Shown here: positions 1 to 6,352 of the stretch, piece by piece | Layout: each line of letters begins with the position of its first letter | Position numbering within the stretch: the first letter of the stretch is position 1 | NCBI GenBank assembly: GCA_964622235.1 | Contig: CAZUNB010000034.1 | Coordinates: 1-11,874, forward strand | Reading direction: 5' to 3' | Length of the DNA stretch: 11,874 bases | Source of the DNA: CAZUNB01 sp964622235 | GTDB taxonomy: Bacteria; Patescibacteriota; Saccharimonadia; Saccharimonadales; JAGPDM01 | The notes under the pieces: model-generated | The model's input: only the letters and a program-made list of their open reading frames with translations | What the model was told of the DNA's origin: nothing | The model's database searches: none | Position numbers and translations under genes: made by a program

Positions 1-2
1 TA

Positions 3-86
3 GAAAGCATTGGTTGTACAGAAGAAATTCCTGAAACTGCTGCTACTATTGAAGCTTCTTCAGCTCAAACGGTTCATCCTATCTAA
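3..86 (+). CDS. C-terminal fragment of an unknown protein, cut by the left edge
   Basis: The frame starting at base 3 stays open to a TAA at 84-86 and encodes 27 residues ending in AQTVHPI. The peptide is Ala/Thr/Glu-rich, with codon choice that looks coding, unlike the very AT-rich DNA just after it. The other two + frames give less protein-like translations. It would be the end of a gene transcribed toward nusG, so the two genes converge. The fragment is too short to assign a family, and it could be a chance open stretch. Confidence 0.35.
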   Translation, partial: ESIGCTEEIPETAATIEASSAQTVHPI

Positions 87-363
87 GCATCTCTTTAACT
101 TCAGTATGTGAAAAGTCATGAATTACCATTTTTCCAAAGTTTTAAATAATTATTGGTATATTTAGATACAATTATGAATATATTTTAAGACAATCAAATG
201 TAAGATTTACTATCGAGTATTAAATTTCGAGAGTAAATAATTCTGAGAAAGTGATATCTAATAATTATATTAGATAAAAAAACTATTTTATAAGTCTTTG
301 GCTATCCAGCGCGCGAGCCTGTTACTAAGATCAGCTAATGTTTGTTGTTTTTACTGAATTTGA
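87..363. other. AT-rich intergenic region between convergent gene ends
   Basis: This stretch separates the end of the left-edge fragment from the end of nusG. I see no gene, no tRNA-like cloverleaf and no clear intrinsic terminator for either side. It holds one perfect inverted repeat (listed separately), a weaker imperfect one around 208-236 (outer arms TACT/AGTA, inner TCGA/TCGA) and a small GC-rich island near 306-318. In many bacteria nusG is followed by rplK-rplA; here no such genes follow within the window. Confidence 0.6.
255..276. repeat. Perfect 8-bp inverted repeat
   Basis: Arms TATCTAAT and ATTAGATA flank the 6-base loop AATTAT. On the + strand seven A follow the repeat; on the minus strand the T run comes before the hairpin rather than after it. 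In neither orientation does it have the GC stem followed by a U-run of an intrinsic terminator. It could be a protein-binding palindrome, a weak RNA processing hairpin after nusG, or chance in AT-rich DNA. Confidence 0.45.
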
Positions 364-897
364 CTAAGATTTTTTAACTTGAAGGCCATCTAGCTCAACA
401 GGGGTTTCTCGACCGAAAAGGTTAACGAGTACTTTGATCTTACCCTTGACTGAGTCAACTTCACTGACTGCCCCATCGAAGCCCTTGAACGGACCGTCGA
501 TGATACCAACCACTTCGCCTTCAGCAAAGTCGAGTTTGTGTGTCGGATCTTCAACACCCATTCGTTTCTTGATCTTATCAATCTCTTCTTCGTCAACTGG
601 AGTTGGGTCATTACTGTTGCTTCCGACGAAACCAGTTACGTTCGGCGTGTTCCGAACGACATACCAAACATCTTCGCTCATTGTCATATGTACAAAAACG
701 TAGCCCTGGAAAATGCGTTTTTCAACAACTTTCCGTTTGCCGTTCTTGATTTCAATTTGCTTTTCTTTCGGAACCATAACATCGAGAATTTTATCAGCCA
801 TATCGAGGCTCTCGGCCCGCTGTCGGATACTCTCTTTAACTTTTTCTTCATAGCCGCTACTTGTGTGAATGGCGTACCAAAATGCTTTTTTACTCAT
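364..897 (-). CDS. nusG: Transcription termination/antitermination factor NusG
   Basis: NusG binds RNA polymerase, promotes processive elongation, and links it to Rho or to the leading ribosome. The 177-residue length is normal for the family. The NGN domain covers about residues 5-112, with the typical N-terminal WYAIHTSSGYE, FQGYVFVHM (the usual FPGY has Gln for Pro) and VRNTPNVTGFVG. The KOW domain covers about 125-177, with GEVVGIIDGPFKGFDG and a conserved ending around VNLFGRETPVELD. The start ATG is preceded by AGGAG (909-913), about 11 bases upstream. It lies 29 bp downstream of secE in the usual secE-nusG order and is probably read from the secE promoter. It stops at TAG. The identification is secure. 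Confidence 0.97.
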   Translation of the reverse strand: MSKKAFWYAIHTSSGYEEKVKESIRQRAESLDMADKILDVMVPKEKQIEIKNGKRKVVEKRIFQGYVFVHMTMSEDVWYVVRNTPNVTGFVGSNSNDPTPVDEEEIDKIKKRMGVEDPTHKLDFAEGEVVGIIDGPFKGFDGAVSEVDSVKGKIKVLVNLFGRETPVELDGLQVKKS

Positions 898-926
898 AAA
901 ATCTTAAACTCCTAATTACTATCTTG

Positions 927-1376
927 TTATTTTCCTAATACGAATTTCTCTAATGCCTGAACAATGCCGTAATCGATTACGGTAGTAAATGCTGCGAATA
1001 ATCCACTAAACACCAATACAGAAATAGTAAGATTCCATGATTCTTTTCGACCTGGCCACGTTACTTTACGAATTTCAGATACAGAGCCTTTGAAGTAAGT
1101 TTTAATCTTATCATCGAGGCTTGGCTTGTCACTAGCCTTTGATTCGAGAACCATCGGTTCTTCGATAGCTTTTTCTTGTTTCTTGTTAGTTTTCCTGGTC
1201 TTAGCACTGTCTTTGACTGTTTTTACGACAGTCTCTTTAGACTTCCTTGAAGCATTGGTAGTTTTGCTAGTAGTCTTTTTGCGAAGAGGTGTTGCATCAC
1301 TGGCATTTATAACCCGTACTTTTGTTTCGGCCTTGGTGTTTTCGGACTTTTTTTCAGTTTTTTTAGCTTTTGCCAT
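927..1376 (-). CDS. secE: Preprotein translocase subunit SecE with long Lys/Thr-rich N-terminus
   Basis: SecE is the small essential membrane subunit of the SecYEG channel and clamps SecY. I chose the internal ATG at 1374-1376 because GGAG lies a few bases upstream; the frame is open 16 codons further up, but that part would lie in the leader. The result is 149 residues. Residues 1 to about 85 are hydrophilic, rich in Lys, Thr, Ser and Glu, and probably disordered. The SecE core follows: an amphipathic helix with the signature EIRKVTWPGRKE, then one membrane span (about ITSVLVFSGLFAAF-like, ending near IDYGIV). The core matches the family; the extension is long for it. It is followed by nusG after 29 bp. 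Stop TAA. Confidence 0.93.
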   Translation of the reverse strand: MAKAKKTEKKSENTKAETKVRVINASDATPLRKKTTSKTTNASRKSKETVVKTVKDSAKTRKTNKKQEKAIEEPMVLESKASDKPSLDDKIKTYFKGSVSEIRKVTWPGRKESWNLTISVLVFSGLFAAFTTVIDYGIVQALEKFVLGK

Positions 1377-1392
1377 AATTTCTCCACAAATT

Positions 1393-1413
1393 AAAAAGAG
1401 CCTACAATGGCTC
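1393..1413 (-). terminator. Short GC hairpin with T-run between the reductase gene and secE
   Basis: On the minus strand GAGCC, loop ATTGTA and GGCTC form a perfect 5-bp GC-rich stem, followed directly by TTTTT. It lies downstream of the reductase stop (1458) and upstream of secE, so it can terminate the reductase transcript. It also lies just inside the predicted secE transcript start, where it would instead be a 5'-end stem-loop. The stem is short, so efficiency is uncertain. Confidence 0.6.
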
Positions 1414-1423
1414 GCTCCTGTCA

Positions 1424-1452
1424 ACTATAGGCTGAATCGTTCGTCTCGTCAA
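1424..1452 (-). promoter_or_regulatory. Sigma70-type promoter for secE-nusG
   Basis: On the minus strand TTGACG (1447-1452) and TATAGT (1424-1429) are separated by exactly 17 bp, close to the consensus. The expected start is near 1416-1417, giving a leader of about 40 bases that contains the hairpin at 1398-1413 and the GGAG ribosome site of secE. It begins only a few bases after the stop codon of the upstream reductase gene. Confidence 0.7.
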
Positions 1453-1457
1453 GTGTT

Positions 1458-2885
1458 TTATCTGCGCAACTGACGGAAAATCCGCATGGCGTGTTCACTA
1501 ACCTTATTGTTCATGATTTTTTCAGTGATATGATCGGCGGCAAGTGTTTTTGGCGCCATAGCGTAGGTTGGATATGGCAGAATTGTTTTAGCGATATCTC
1601 GCATTGTCAAACGATTACTCATAGCCAATACAAATGTACCAATCTGCTCTGTCGCTTGCGAGCCTGCTACCGTTGCGCCCAGTATGCGATCTCGCTTATC
1701 AATCATGACCTTGATCATTCCCGGTTTGTCTTCAATCATTGCTCTGTCGATTTCTGAATAGTTCATGGCACGAACTATGTGCGGGATTCCTTCTGCCTTT
1801 AAGTCTTTCTCAGTCTTGCCAACGTGGGCGACTTCAGGACGTGTAAAAATAACAAATGGTAGCGCATGGAGGCTAACCTTGTGCCTTAGGCCAAACATCG
1901 CATGCACGACAGCATAGTATGCTTGCTCACCTGCTACGTGAGTGAAACCAGCCATGCCAGTGACATCTCCAACTGCCCAGATATTCTTACGAGATGTTTG
2001 GCCGTAGCCATTAATGGTTATCCCACGGCTTGTGTACTCAATTCCGGCATTTTCAAGATCGAGATCCGTGTTTGGAATTCGCCCAATCGCCATAAACAGA
2101 CTATCTGCTTTTGATGTTAATGACTGCTCGCCTTTTTTATAATGAAGCGTAGCCATTTTATCGCCTTTTTTCTTCGTAATTTTTTCTAGATTTGAGTTAG
2201 TAACTACGTCGATACCACGCTCAGTAAATTTAGAAGTAACAAATCTAGCGATTTCCGGGTCAACGCGGAGTGAAAGATGATCGTATCGTTCAAAAATAGT
2301 AATATCAGTATCGAGAAAGTTGTAAGCGCAGCCAATTTCGCAGCCGATGACTCCCCCACCTAGAATCGCCATACTCTCAGGTTTTTCTTTGATATTAAAG
2401 ATAGTTTCATTAGAGTAAACATCTAGATGTTCCTGCCCGGGAACATCAACTATTCGCGGTCGGCTGCCGGTAGCAATTATAAATCTACGGCCATGAACTT
2501 TCTCGCCATTGACATCGACCGTATTACCATCAATAAATTTGGCTTCGCCATGGTAAACCTTTACACCAAGCTTCTCGAAGTGTTCATCATTTTCGTCACG
2601 ATCTTCAATGCGACGAATAGCACGAACAATGCTTTTGTTTAATGCTTCGAAATCTAAAGTAGGCTTACCGTTAACGCCGAACTTAGATGAACTGTCTGAC
2701 TGATAAAAACGTTTTGATGCATGGATAAGCGCCTTGCTTGGGACACAACCATTCTGAAGACACTCGCCACCTAACACGTCTCGTTTTTCTATCATCGCCA
2801 CGCTCGCACCTAGTTTTTTGGCGTAGGTAGCTGCCGTTAATCCACCTGATCCTGCCCCAATTACAACTAGGTCAAATGACTTCAT
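1458..2885 (-). CDS. FAD-dependent pyridine nucleotide-disulfide oxidoreductase (Lpd/MerA-like)
   Basis: This is a class I flavoprotein disulfide reductase, 475 residues from the ATG at 2883-2885. A TTG 30 bases upstream would add ten residues but falls inside the divergent gene. Seen: an FAD Rossmann motif GAGSGG (10-15), the redox-active CX4C in GGECLQNGCVPSK (Cys42, Cys47), a second Rossmann motif (AILGGGVIGCEIG) for NAD(P)H, the FAD motif around AVGDVTG, and a C-terminal dimerisation domain. Lipoamide dehydrogenase and glutathione reductase carry a C-terminal HPT..E with the His-Glu acid-base pair; here the site reads LPYPTYAMA (about 436-444), lacking both. There is no C-terminal cysteine pair as in mercuric reductase. 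The substrate is therefore unknown, and names such as dihydrolipoyl dehydrogenase or mercuric reductase would overstate it. No 2-oxoacid dehydrogenase genes are nearby. Confidence 0.88.
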   Translation of the reverse strand: MKSFDLVVIGAGSGGLTAATYAKKLGASVAMIEKRDVLGGECLQNGCVPSKALIHASKRFYQSDSSSKFGVNGKPTLDFEALNKSIVRAIRRIEDRDENDEHFEKLGVKVYHGEAKFIDGNTVDVNGEKVHGRRFIIATGSRPRIVDVPGQEHLDVYSNETIFNIKEKPESMAILGGGVIGCEIGCAYNFLDTDITIFERYDHLSLRVDPEIARFVTSKFTERGIDVVTNSNLEKITKKKGDKMATLHYKKGEQSLTSKADSLFMAIGRIPNTDLDLENAGIEYTSRGITINGYGQTSRKNIWAVGDVTGMAGFTHVAGEQAYYAVVHAMFGLRHKVSLHALPFVIFTRPEVAHVGKTEKDLKAEGIPHIVRAMNYSEIDRAMIEDKPGMIKVMIDKRDRILGATVAGSQATEQIGTFVLAMSNRLTMRDIAKTILPYPTYAMAPKTLAADHITEKIMNNKVSEHAMRIFRQLRR

Positions 2886-2891
2886 GGATGT

Positions 2892-2898
2892 TAGTATA
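2892..2898. promoter_or_regulatory. Overlapping divergent -10 boxes in an 18-bp intergenic gap
   Basis: Only 18 bp (2886-2903) separate the ATGs of the reductase (minus) and the glycosyltransferase (+). On the minus strand TATACT (2893-2898) ends 7 bases before the reductase ATG. On the + strand TAGTAT (2892-2897) ends 6 bases before the glycosyltransferase ATG. Both spacings suit leaderless transcripts. A partial -35 (TTGTAT, 2915-2920) serves the minus strand; none is convincing on the + strand. The two -10 boxes overlap, so the promoters should exclude each other. Confidence 0.5.
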
Positions 2899-2903
2899 TC
2901 AAT

Positions 2904-4364
2904 ATGTGGGCGCAATACAACTACTTATTATTAGCATCCCTACCTCTTGTTTTTTTTCTATTTTGGGGAATTCAATTCAAACAAGACAAATCGCATAAAA
3001 TCATTCTAAGCATCCTAACCATCTGTCTAACGTTAGTCTTCAGCTACAGCAATTTATTCGGAGTATTCTTTTTGCTCAATTTTCTTGAAATTCGCAAGTT
3101 TGAACGTTTATCTTCTCAGCAGAAAAAAGAACAGTTTGGCTCAATTTTTATTATAAATCTCGTAATAGTTTTTGTTACTATTGCACTAAATTATATATAT
3201 TTATTGCCTATAGAAGTTCTATTTGTGGTTCCAGTTCTTTTCGCTCTCCGTCAAGCCGAAGAATTAATAAGAACGATACAAGCTAAAAATAAATTTGGTT
3301 TTGATGCAGTAGCCTCGCCGTTAATAAACGAGTCTAAGCCAGCTGTGTCACTACTAATTCCTGCGCGCAACGAAGACATCAATCTTACAAAGTGCCTAGA
3401 GCAAAGTATTAACAGTAACTACGAAAAGCTCGAAATAATTGTACTTGACGACTGTTCGAGCGATAAAACTCCCGAAATTATAAAAGATTTTGCTCACGAT
3501 GGGGTTCGATTTATTTCTGGTACTGAGCCACGAACGGATTGGAGCGGTAAAAATAATGCATTGCAGCGCTTAAGTGAAGAAGCTAGTGGTAAGTGGTTGG
3601 TTTATTGTGACGTGGACGTTGACCTTCAAGTTGATTCAATCACTAAGTTAATTGATTACGCAGAGCAGGAAAAGATTGATATGTTAAGCGTCTGGCCTCA
3701 GCGCTACAGTGTCGACGTAATTGCCACCCTTCTTGAGCCTAGTATCGGGAAAACACAGTTACAAAAAAGCCGCTCAGATAATCCTGTGTCTGGAAGATTG
3801 TGGTTGATCAAAGCCGAATCATTACGAAGTATTGGAGGCTTTGATTCGGTCAAAAATCATATCTTGCCGGAGCAAACATTAGCAAATATCTTCTCTGAGA
3901 GAAACGGTTATCGATACATTGTCAGTAATGTTGAGTTGGGCATCACAGTTAGAAAGCGCCCAAGCTCACACGTCCACAACCTTATTAGGACTTTGTATCC
4001 GCAACACGGGTTATTGTCGCTTAATGCGGTTGTTTTCTCCTTGTGGCGTTTAACACTTCCGGTTTTCTTGGGTTATTCAGTTTATATTATAATTACACAG
4101 AATCAAGCCATCTATTTAACAGCCTTTGTTATTGGTGCGATTTGTTTGTTCATGCGCGAGTTCGTAGCCACAACGATACTAACTCCTAGCGTCTGGTATC
4201 TTGCACCATTTAGTTATTTCATATCTTACTTCATTGAGCCAGTGCTACTGGTGATCTCAATGTATCGCTATGAATTCTCGGAAGTTAGCTGGAGAGATCG
4301 GCTGGTTTGCTATCCGACGTTGCAAACGATTCCGGTGTTACCACCGAGTCAGGAACAAGCTTAA
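2904..4364 (+). CDS. Membrane-bound family 2 glycosyltransferase
   Basis: This 486-residue protein has several N-terminal membrane segments (about 5-22, 33-60, 80-116), a cytoplasmic GT-A domain (about 145-350) and three more spans (about 375-453). Catalytic features seen: SLLIPARNED, LDDCSSDKT (181-189), WSGKNNAL (213-220) and the metal-binding acidic run CDVDVD (235-240). GT2 enzymes of the CrtQ/HpnB kind, which glycosylate carotenoid or hopanoid lipids, share the order GW.GK..A, D.D, GG..V...(E)D; here the last site is GGFDSVKNHILPEQ, so the usual ED is PE. A lipid-linked acceptor is plausible but not shown. No carotenoid or hopanoid genes lie nearby. There is no Shine-Dalgarno; the ATG sits close to a -10 box. 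The last 80 bases overlap the convergent kinase gene. Confidence 0.85.
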   Translation: MWAQYNYLLLASLPLVFFLFWGIQFKQDKSHKIILSILTICLTLVFSYSNLFGVFFLLNFLEIRKFERLSSQQKKEQFGSIFIINLVIVFVTIALNYIYLLPIEVLFVVPVLFALRQAEELIRTIQAKNKFGFDAVASPLINESKPAVSLLIPARNEDINLTKCLEQSINSNYEKLEIIVLDDCSSDKTPEIIKDFAHDGVRFISGTEPRTDWSGKNNALQRLSEEASGKWLVYCDVDVDLQVDSITKLIDYAEQEKIDMLSVWPQRYSVDVIATLLEPSIGKTQLQKSRSDNPVSGRLWLIKAESLRSIGGFDSVKNHILPEQTLANIFSERNGYRYIVSNVELGITVRKRPSSHVHNLIRTLYPQHGLLSLNAVVFSLWRLTLPVFLGYSVYIIITQNQAIYLTAFVIGAICLFMREFVATTILTPSVWYLAPFSYFISYFIEPVLLVISMYRYEFSEVSWRDRLVCYPTLQTIPVLPPSQEQA

Positions 4365-5967
4365 TAGGTAAATCAAGCCAGAAGGTTGAACCCTTGTTGA
4401 TCTCAGAACTTACACCAATCTCACCGCCAATTAGCTCCACTAGCTTTGTGGCAATAAAAAGTCCCAGGCCCGTGCCGTTATGATCACGTGTTCGGAAGTC
4501 TTCACTTCTGTAGAATTTACTAAAGATATGCTTTTGATCGGTTTGACTAATTCCTATTCCACTATCTTTGACTGAAAAACGAAGGGTCGAATTATTTTTC
4601 TGTTGCAAAATTAAACTCACGCCACCTTCTTCTGTGTACTTAACGGCGTTGGTAATAAAATCTTGTAGAACTTCTTTCACCCGATGACGGTTTGAAAATA
4701 CTTTTGGTATCCGTTCATCGATCTTAACGTTGAATCTTAAACCTTTCTCAGCTGTTTTTGGTACGTAGTCTTTCTCGAGTTCAGTAATTAGTTCAACCGG
4801 ATCAAACTCTTCAGTTTCATTCTCCAAAATACCGCGCTCTGCCCGACTAATGGTTGTAATGTCGTTGACGAGATCGGAAAGAAACAAGACATTTTTGTAT
4901 GCTTGCTCTAAAAGCGGTTGTTGCTTCTCGACATCATTTTTAATCGCTGGCAGTTGTGCGGTACTTAGATTTGCTTCGGCAATTGCGAGTGGTGTCCTTA
5001 GTTCATGGCTGACTATCGAAACAAAGTCATCTCGTTGTTCTTCTAGACTCTTTTCTTTAGTTATGTCGCGTAACACCAAAATAAAACCGTTATTAATTGC
5101 CGAGCTCTCAGTAATGATTGGCGAGAGCGACATGTACAGATCTATTTTCTCATTATCTTGGTTGATGAAATGCCAGTCGTCGTGCTTGATGATGGAGTCA
5201 TCTCGTTTTTCATCAAAAATTACGATTTGTTCATCGTTTTCGTCGAAGATTTGCATCAAACTATTGAAATGTACGCCGAGTGGGGACTTGTTGGTATCGA
5301 GCAGTTCAAGCGCAGCACCGTTATATGCAGTTACGACTCCTTCCTCAGTTGTCGCTATAACAGCATCGGTCATACTGTTAATTAAACTCTCTAATCGCTC
5401 GCGCTCGAAAACTACGTTATTAGTCGCCTGCTGGAGGTGTCTCCTATCACGTTGTAGGTCGCTGAACAGTTCGCTAATAATTATTCCAGTCAGAAACAAC
5501 AAAGCCTGGAAAACAACGAATCCGTGCCAATCAATAGATTCAACATTGTTCTGCACCACCATTCCAACTAATGAAGCAGATAGGACAACTGCGTAGCTAG
5601 CTATGAATCCACGAGGCCCTAGCCAGTATTGGCTGGTTAGTATAATCAGATACGCCAACGAGCTATAAATCGAATCTATCGGTATGACAAAAATCAAGCC
5701 AGCAGCAAACAATAATGTAATCGCCGATTGAACTACTATGTAGTTCGCAAAATTCTTTGCTGAAGATTTCTCAACTAGAATAACTGCAGTCGTAGTTCCT
5801 ATAGCCAGGAATACCGGTATAAAACCTATATTTTCGATTAAACGTGGTGTAAAAAAATAATCGTATATAAGTAAAGCAACAACCAGTAACTGACTGAGCA
5901 TAATAGCCGGATTCCTATATGCTCTCCGAAACAACTCACGTGTTGATACTATGTTTTCCCCATCCAT
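4285..5967 (-). CDS. Orphan sensor histidine kinase with membrane and PAS domains
   Basis: This 560-residue kinase senses an unknown signal and autophosphorylates for transfer to a response regulator. About six membrane helices fill residues 20-165, followed by a short coiled linker and a PAS domain (about 190-302). The HisKA H-box is SIVSHELRTPLA with phospho-acceptor His321. The ATPase domain has an N box (VLQDFITNAVKYTEEGG, about 433-449), G1 DSGIGIS (468-474), F box FSKFYRSEDF and G2 GTGLGL (498-503). All key residues are present, so it should be active. No response regulator is in the window. The ATPase fold ends at about residue 534; the remaining Ser/Pro-rich tail is exactly the part that overlaps the convergent glycosyltransferase gene. 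AGGAAG lies just 2 bases before the ATG, and a CATACT box (5976-5981) 8 bases before it, so either a poor ribosome site or a leaderless start is possible. Confidence 0.94.
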   Translation of the reverse strand: MDGENIVSTRELFRRAYRNPAIMLSQLLVVALLIYDYFFTPRLIENIGFIPVFLAIGTTTAVILVEKSSAKNFANYIVVQSAITLLFAAGLIFVIPIDSIYSSLAYLIILTSQYWLGPRGFIASYAVVLSASLVGMVVQNNVESIDWHGFVVFQALLFLTGIIISELFSDLQRDRRHLQQATNNVVFERERLESLINSMTDAVIATTEEGVVTAYNGAALELLDTNKSPLGVHFNSLMQIFDENDEQIVIFDEKRDDSIIKHDDWHFINQDNEKIDLYMSLSPIITESSAINNGFILVLRDITKEKSLEEQRDDFVSIVSHELRTPLAIAEANLSTAQLPAIKNDVEKQQPLLEQAYKNVLFLSDLVNDITTISRAERGILENETEEFDPVELITELEKDYVPKTAEKGLRFNVKIDERIPKVFSNRHRVKEVLQDFITNAVKYTEEGGVSLILQQKNNSTLRFSVKDSGIGISQTDQKHIFSKFYRSEDFRTRDHNGTGLGLFIATKLVELIGGEIGVSSEINKGSTFWLDLPIKLVPDSVVTPESFATSDSKPADLSS

Positions 5968-6014
5968 TACTTCCTAGTATGCCATAAGAAGTTTAAACAA
6001 TACTAATAATTAGA

Positions 6015-6284
6015 TTATCGTCGATTGAAATATCGTTTTGACCAAATTTTTTTCAAAAAACTAATAGTAAGAGTAGAAAGTAAATAGCCAACGACGGGTA
6101 CGAGAGCATTAAACCAAGGGTCAATACCAACAACAAACTGCAGATACGCGAGAACAACTAAATATGTCAGGATTGCGATTGAGATTTTTCGAACCCAACT
6201 AGTCTCCCATGCCTTGTCCACCTCAACTCTTTTGTTTCTTTGCTCTATTTCATGAAGACGGTGATTTAGTGTTGGTTTACTCAT
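6015..6284 (-). CDS. Small two-helix membrane protein, unknown function
   Basis: The protein has 89 residues. Residues 1-30 are charged and helical-looking (a possible short coiled coil, HRLHEIEQRNKRVEV), followed by two hydrophobic segments at about 34-53 and 61-79 joined by a short GIDPWFNALVP turn, and a basic end (KKIWSKRYFNRR). Tails with this charge pattern suggest both ends inside the cell. I recall similar small proteins with an NALVP-type turn from candidate-phyla bacteria, but I know no function. It lies 68 bp after the ATPase gene and 47 bp before the kinase gene, all on the minus strand. It has no Shine-Dalgarno and its own -10 box, so it may start a transcript that continues into the kinase. 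Confidence 0.8.
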   Translation of the reverse strand: MSKPTLNHRLHEIEQRNKRVEVDKAWETSWVRKISIAILTYLVVLAYLQFVVGIDPWFNALVPVVGYLLSTLTISFLKKIWSKRYFNRR

Positions 6285-6290
6285 AGTTAA

Positions 6291-6299
6291 TATATAACA
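6291..6299 (-). promoter_or_regulatory. Extended -10 promoter for the two-helix protein
   Basis: On the minus strand TGT followed by TATATA (6291-6296) forms a TGn-type extended -10. It ends 6 bases before the ATG at 6282-6284, so the transcript would begin at or next to the start codon. No convincing -35 is visible, as is common for extended -10 promoters. Confidence 0.5.
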
Positions 6300-6352
6300 T
6301 AATGGACACAGATTTTGCCAGATAGCATTTTGTCAACTAATGATCTTTATGT

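Noticed and set aside
290..345. GC-rich island as a tRNA or terminator after nusG
   Set aside because: There is no T-arm or anticodon-arm pattern, and the only stem (GGCT/AGCC) is short with a 12-base loop and no T-run.
2886..2915. TTG start for the reductase ten codons upstream
   Set aside because: The FAD motif begins directly after the ATG at 2885 as usual, and the longer form would run through the -10 box and the divergent gene's first codons.
4850..5596. Long + strand ORF opposite the kinase gene
   Set aside because: It is Ser-rich, antisense to a clearly identified kinase and shows no domain; it is a shadow frame.
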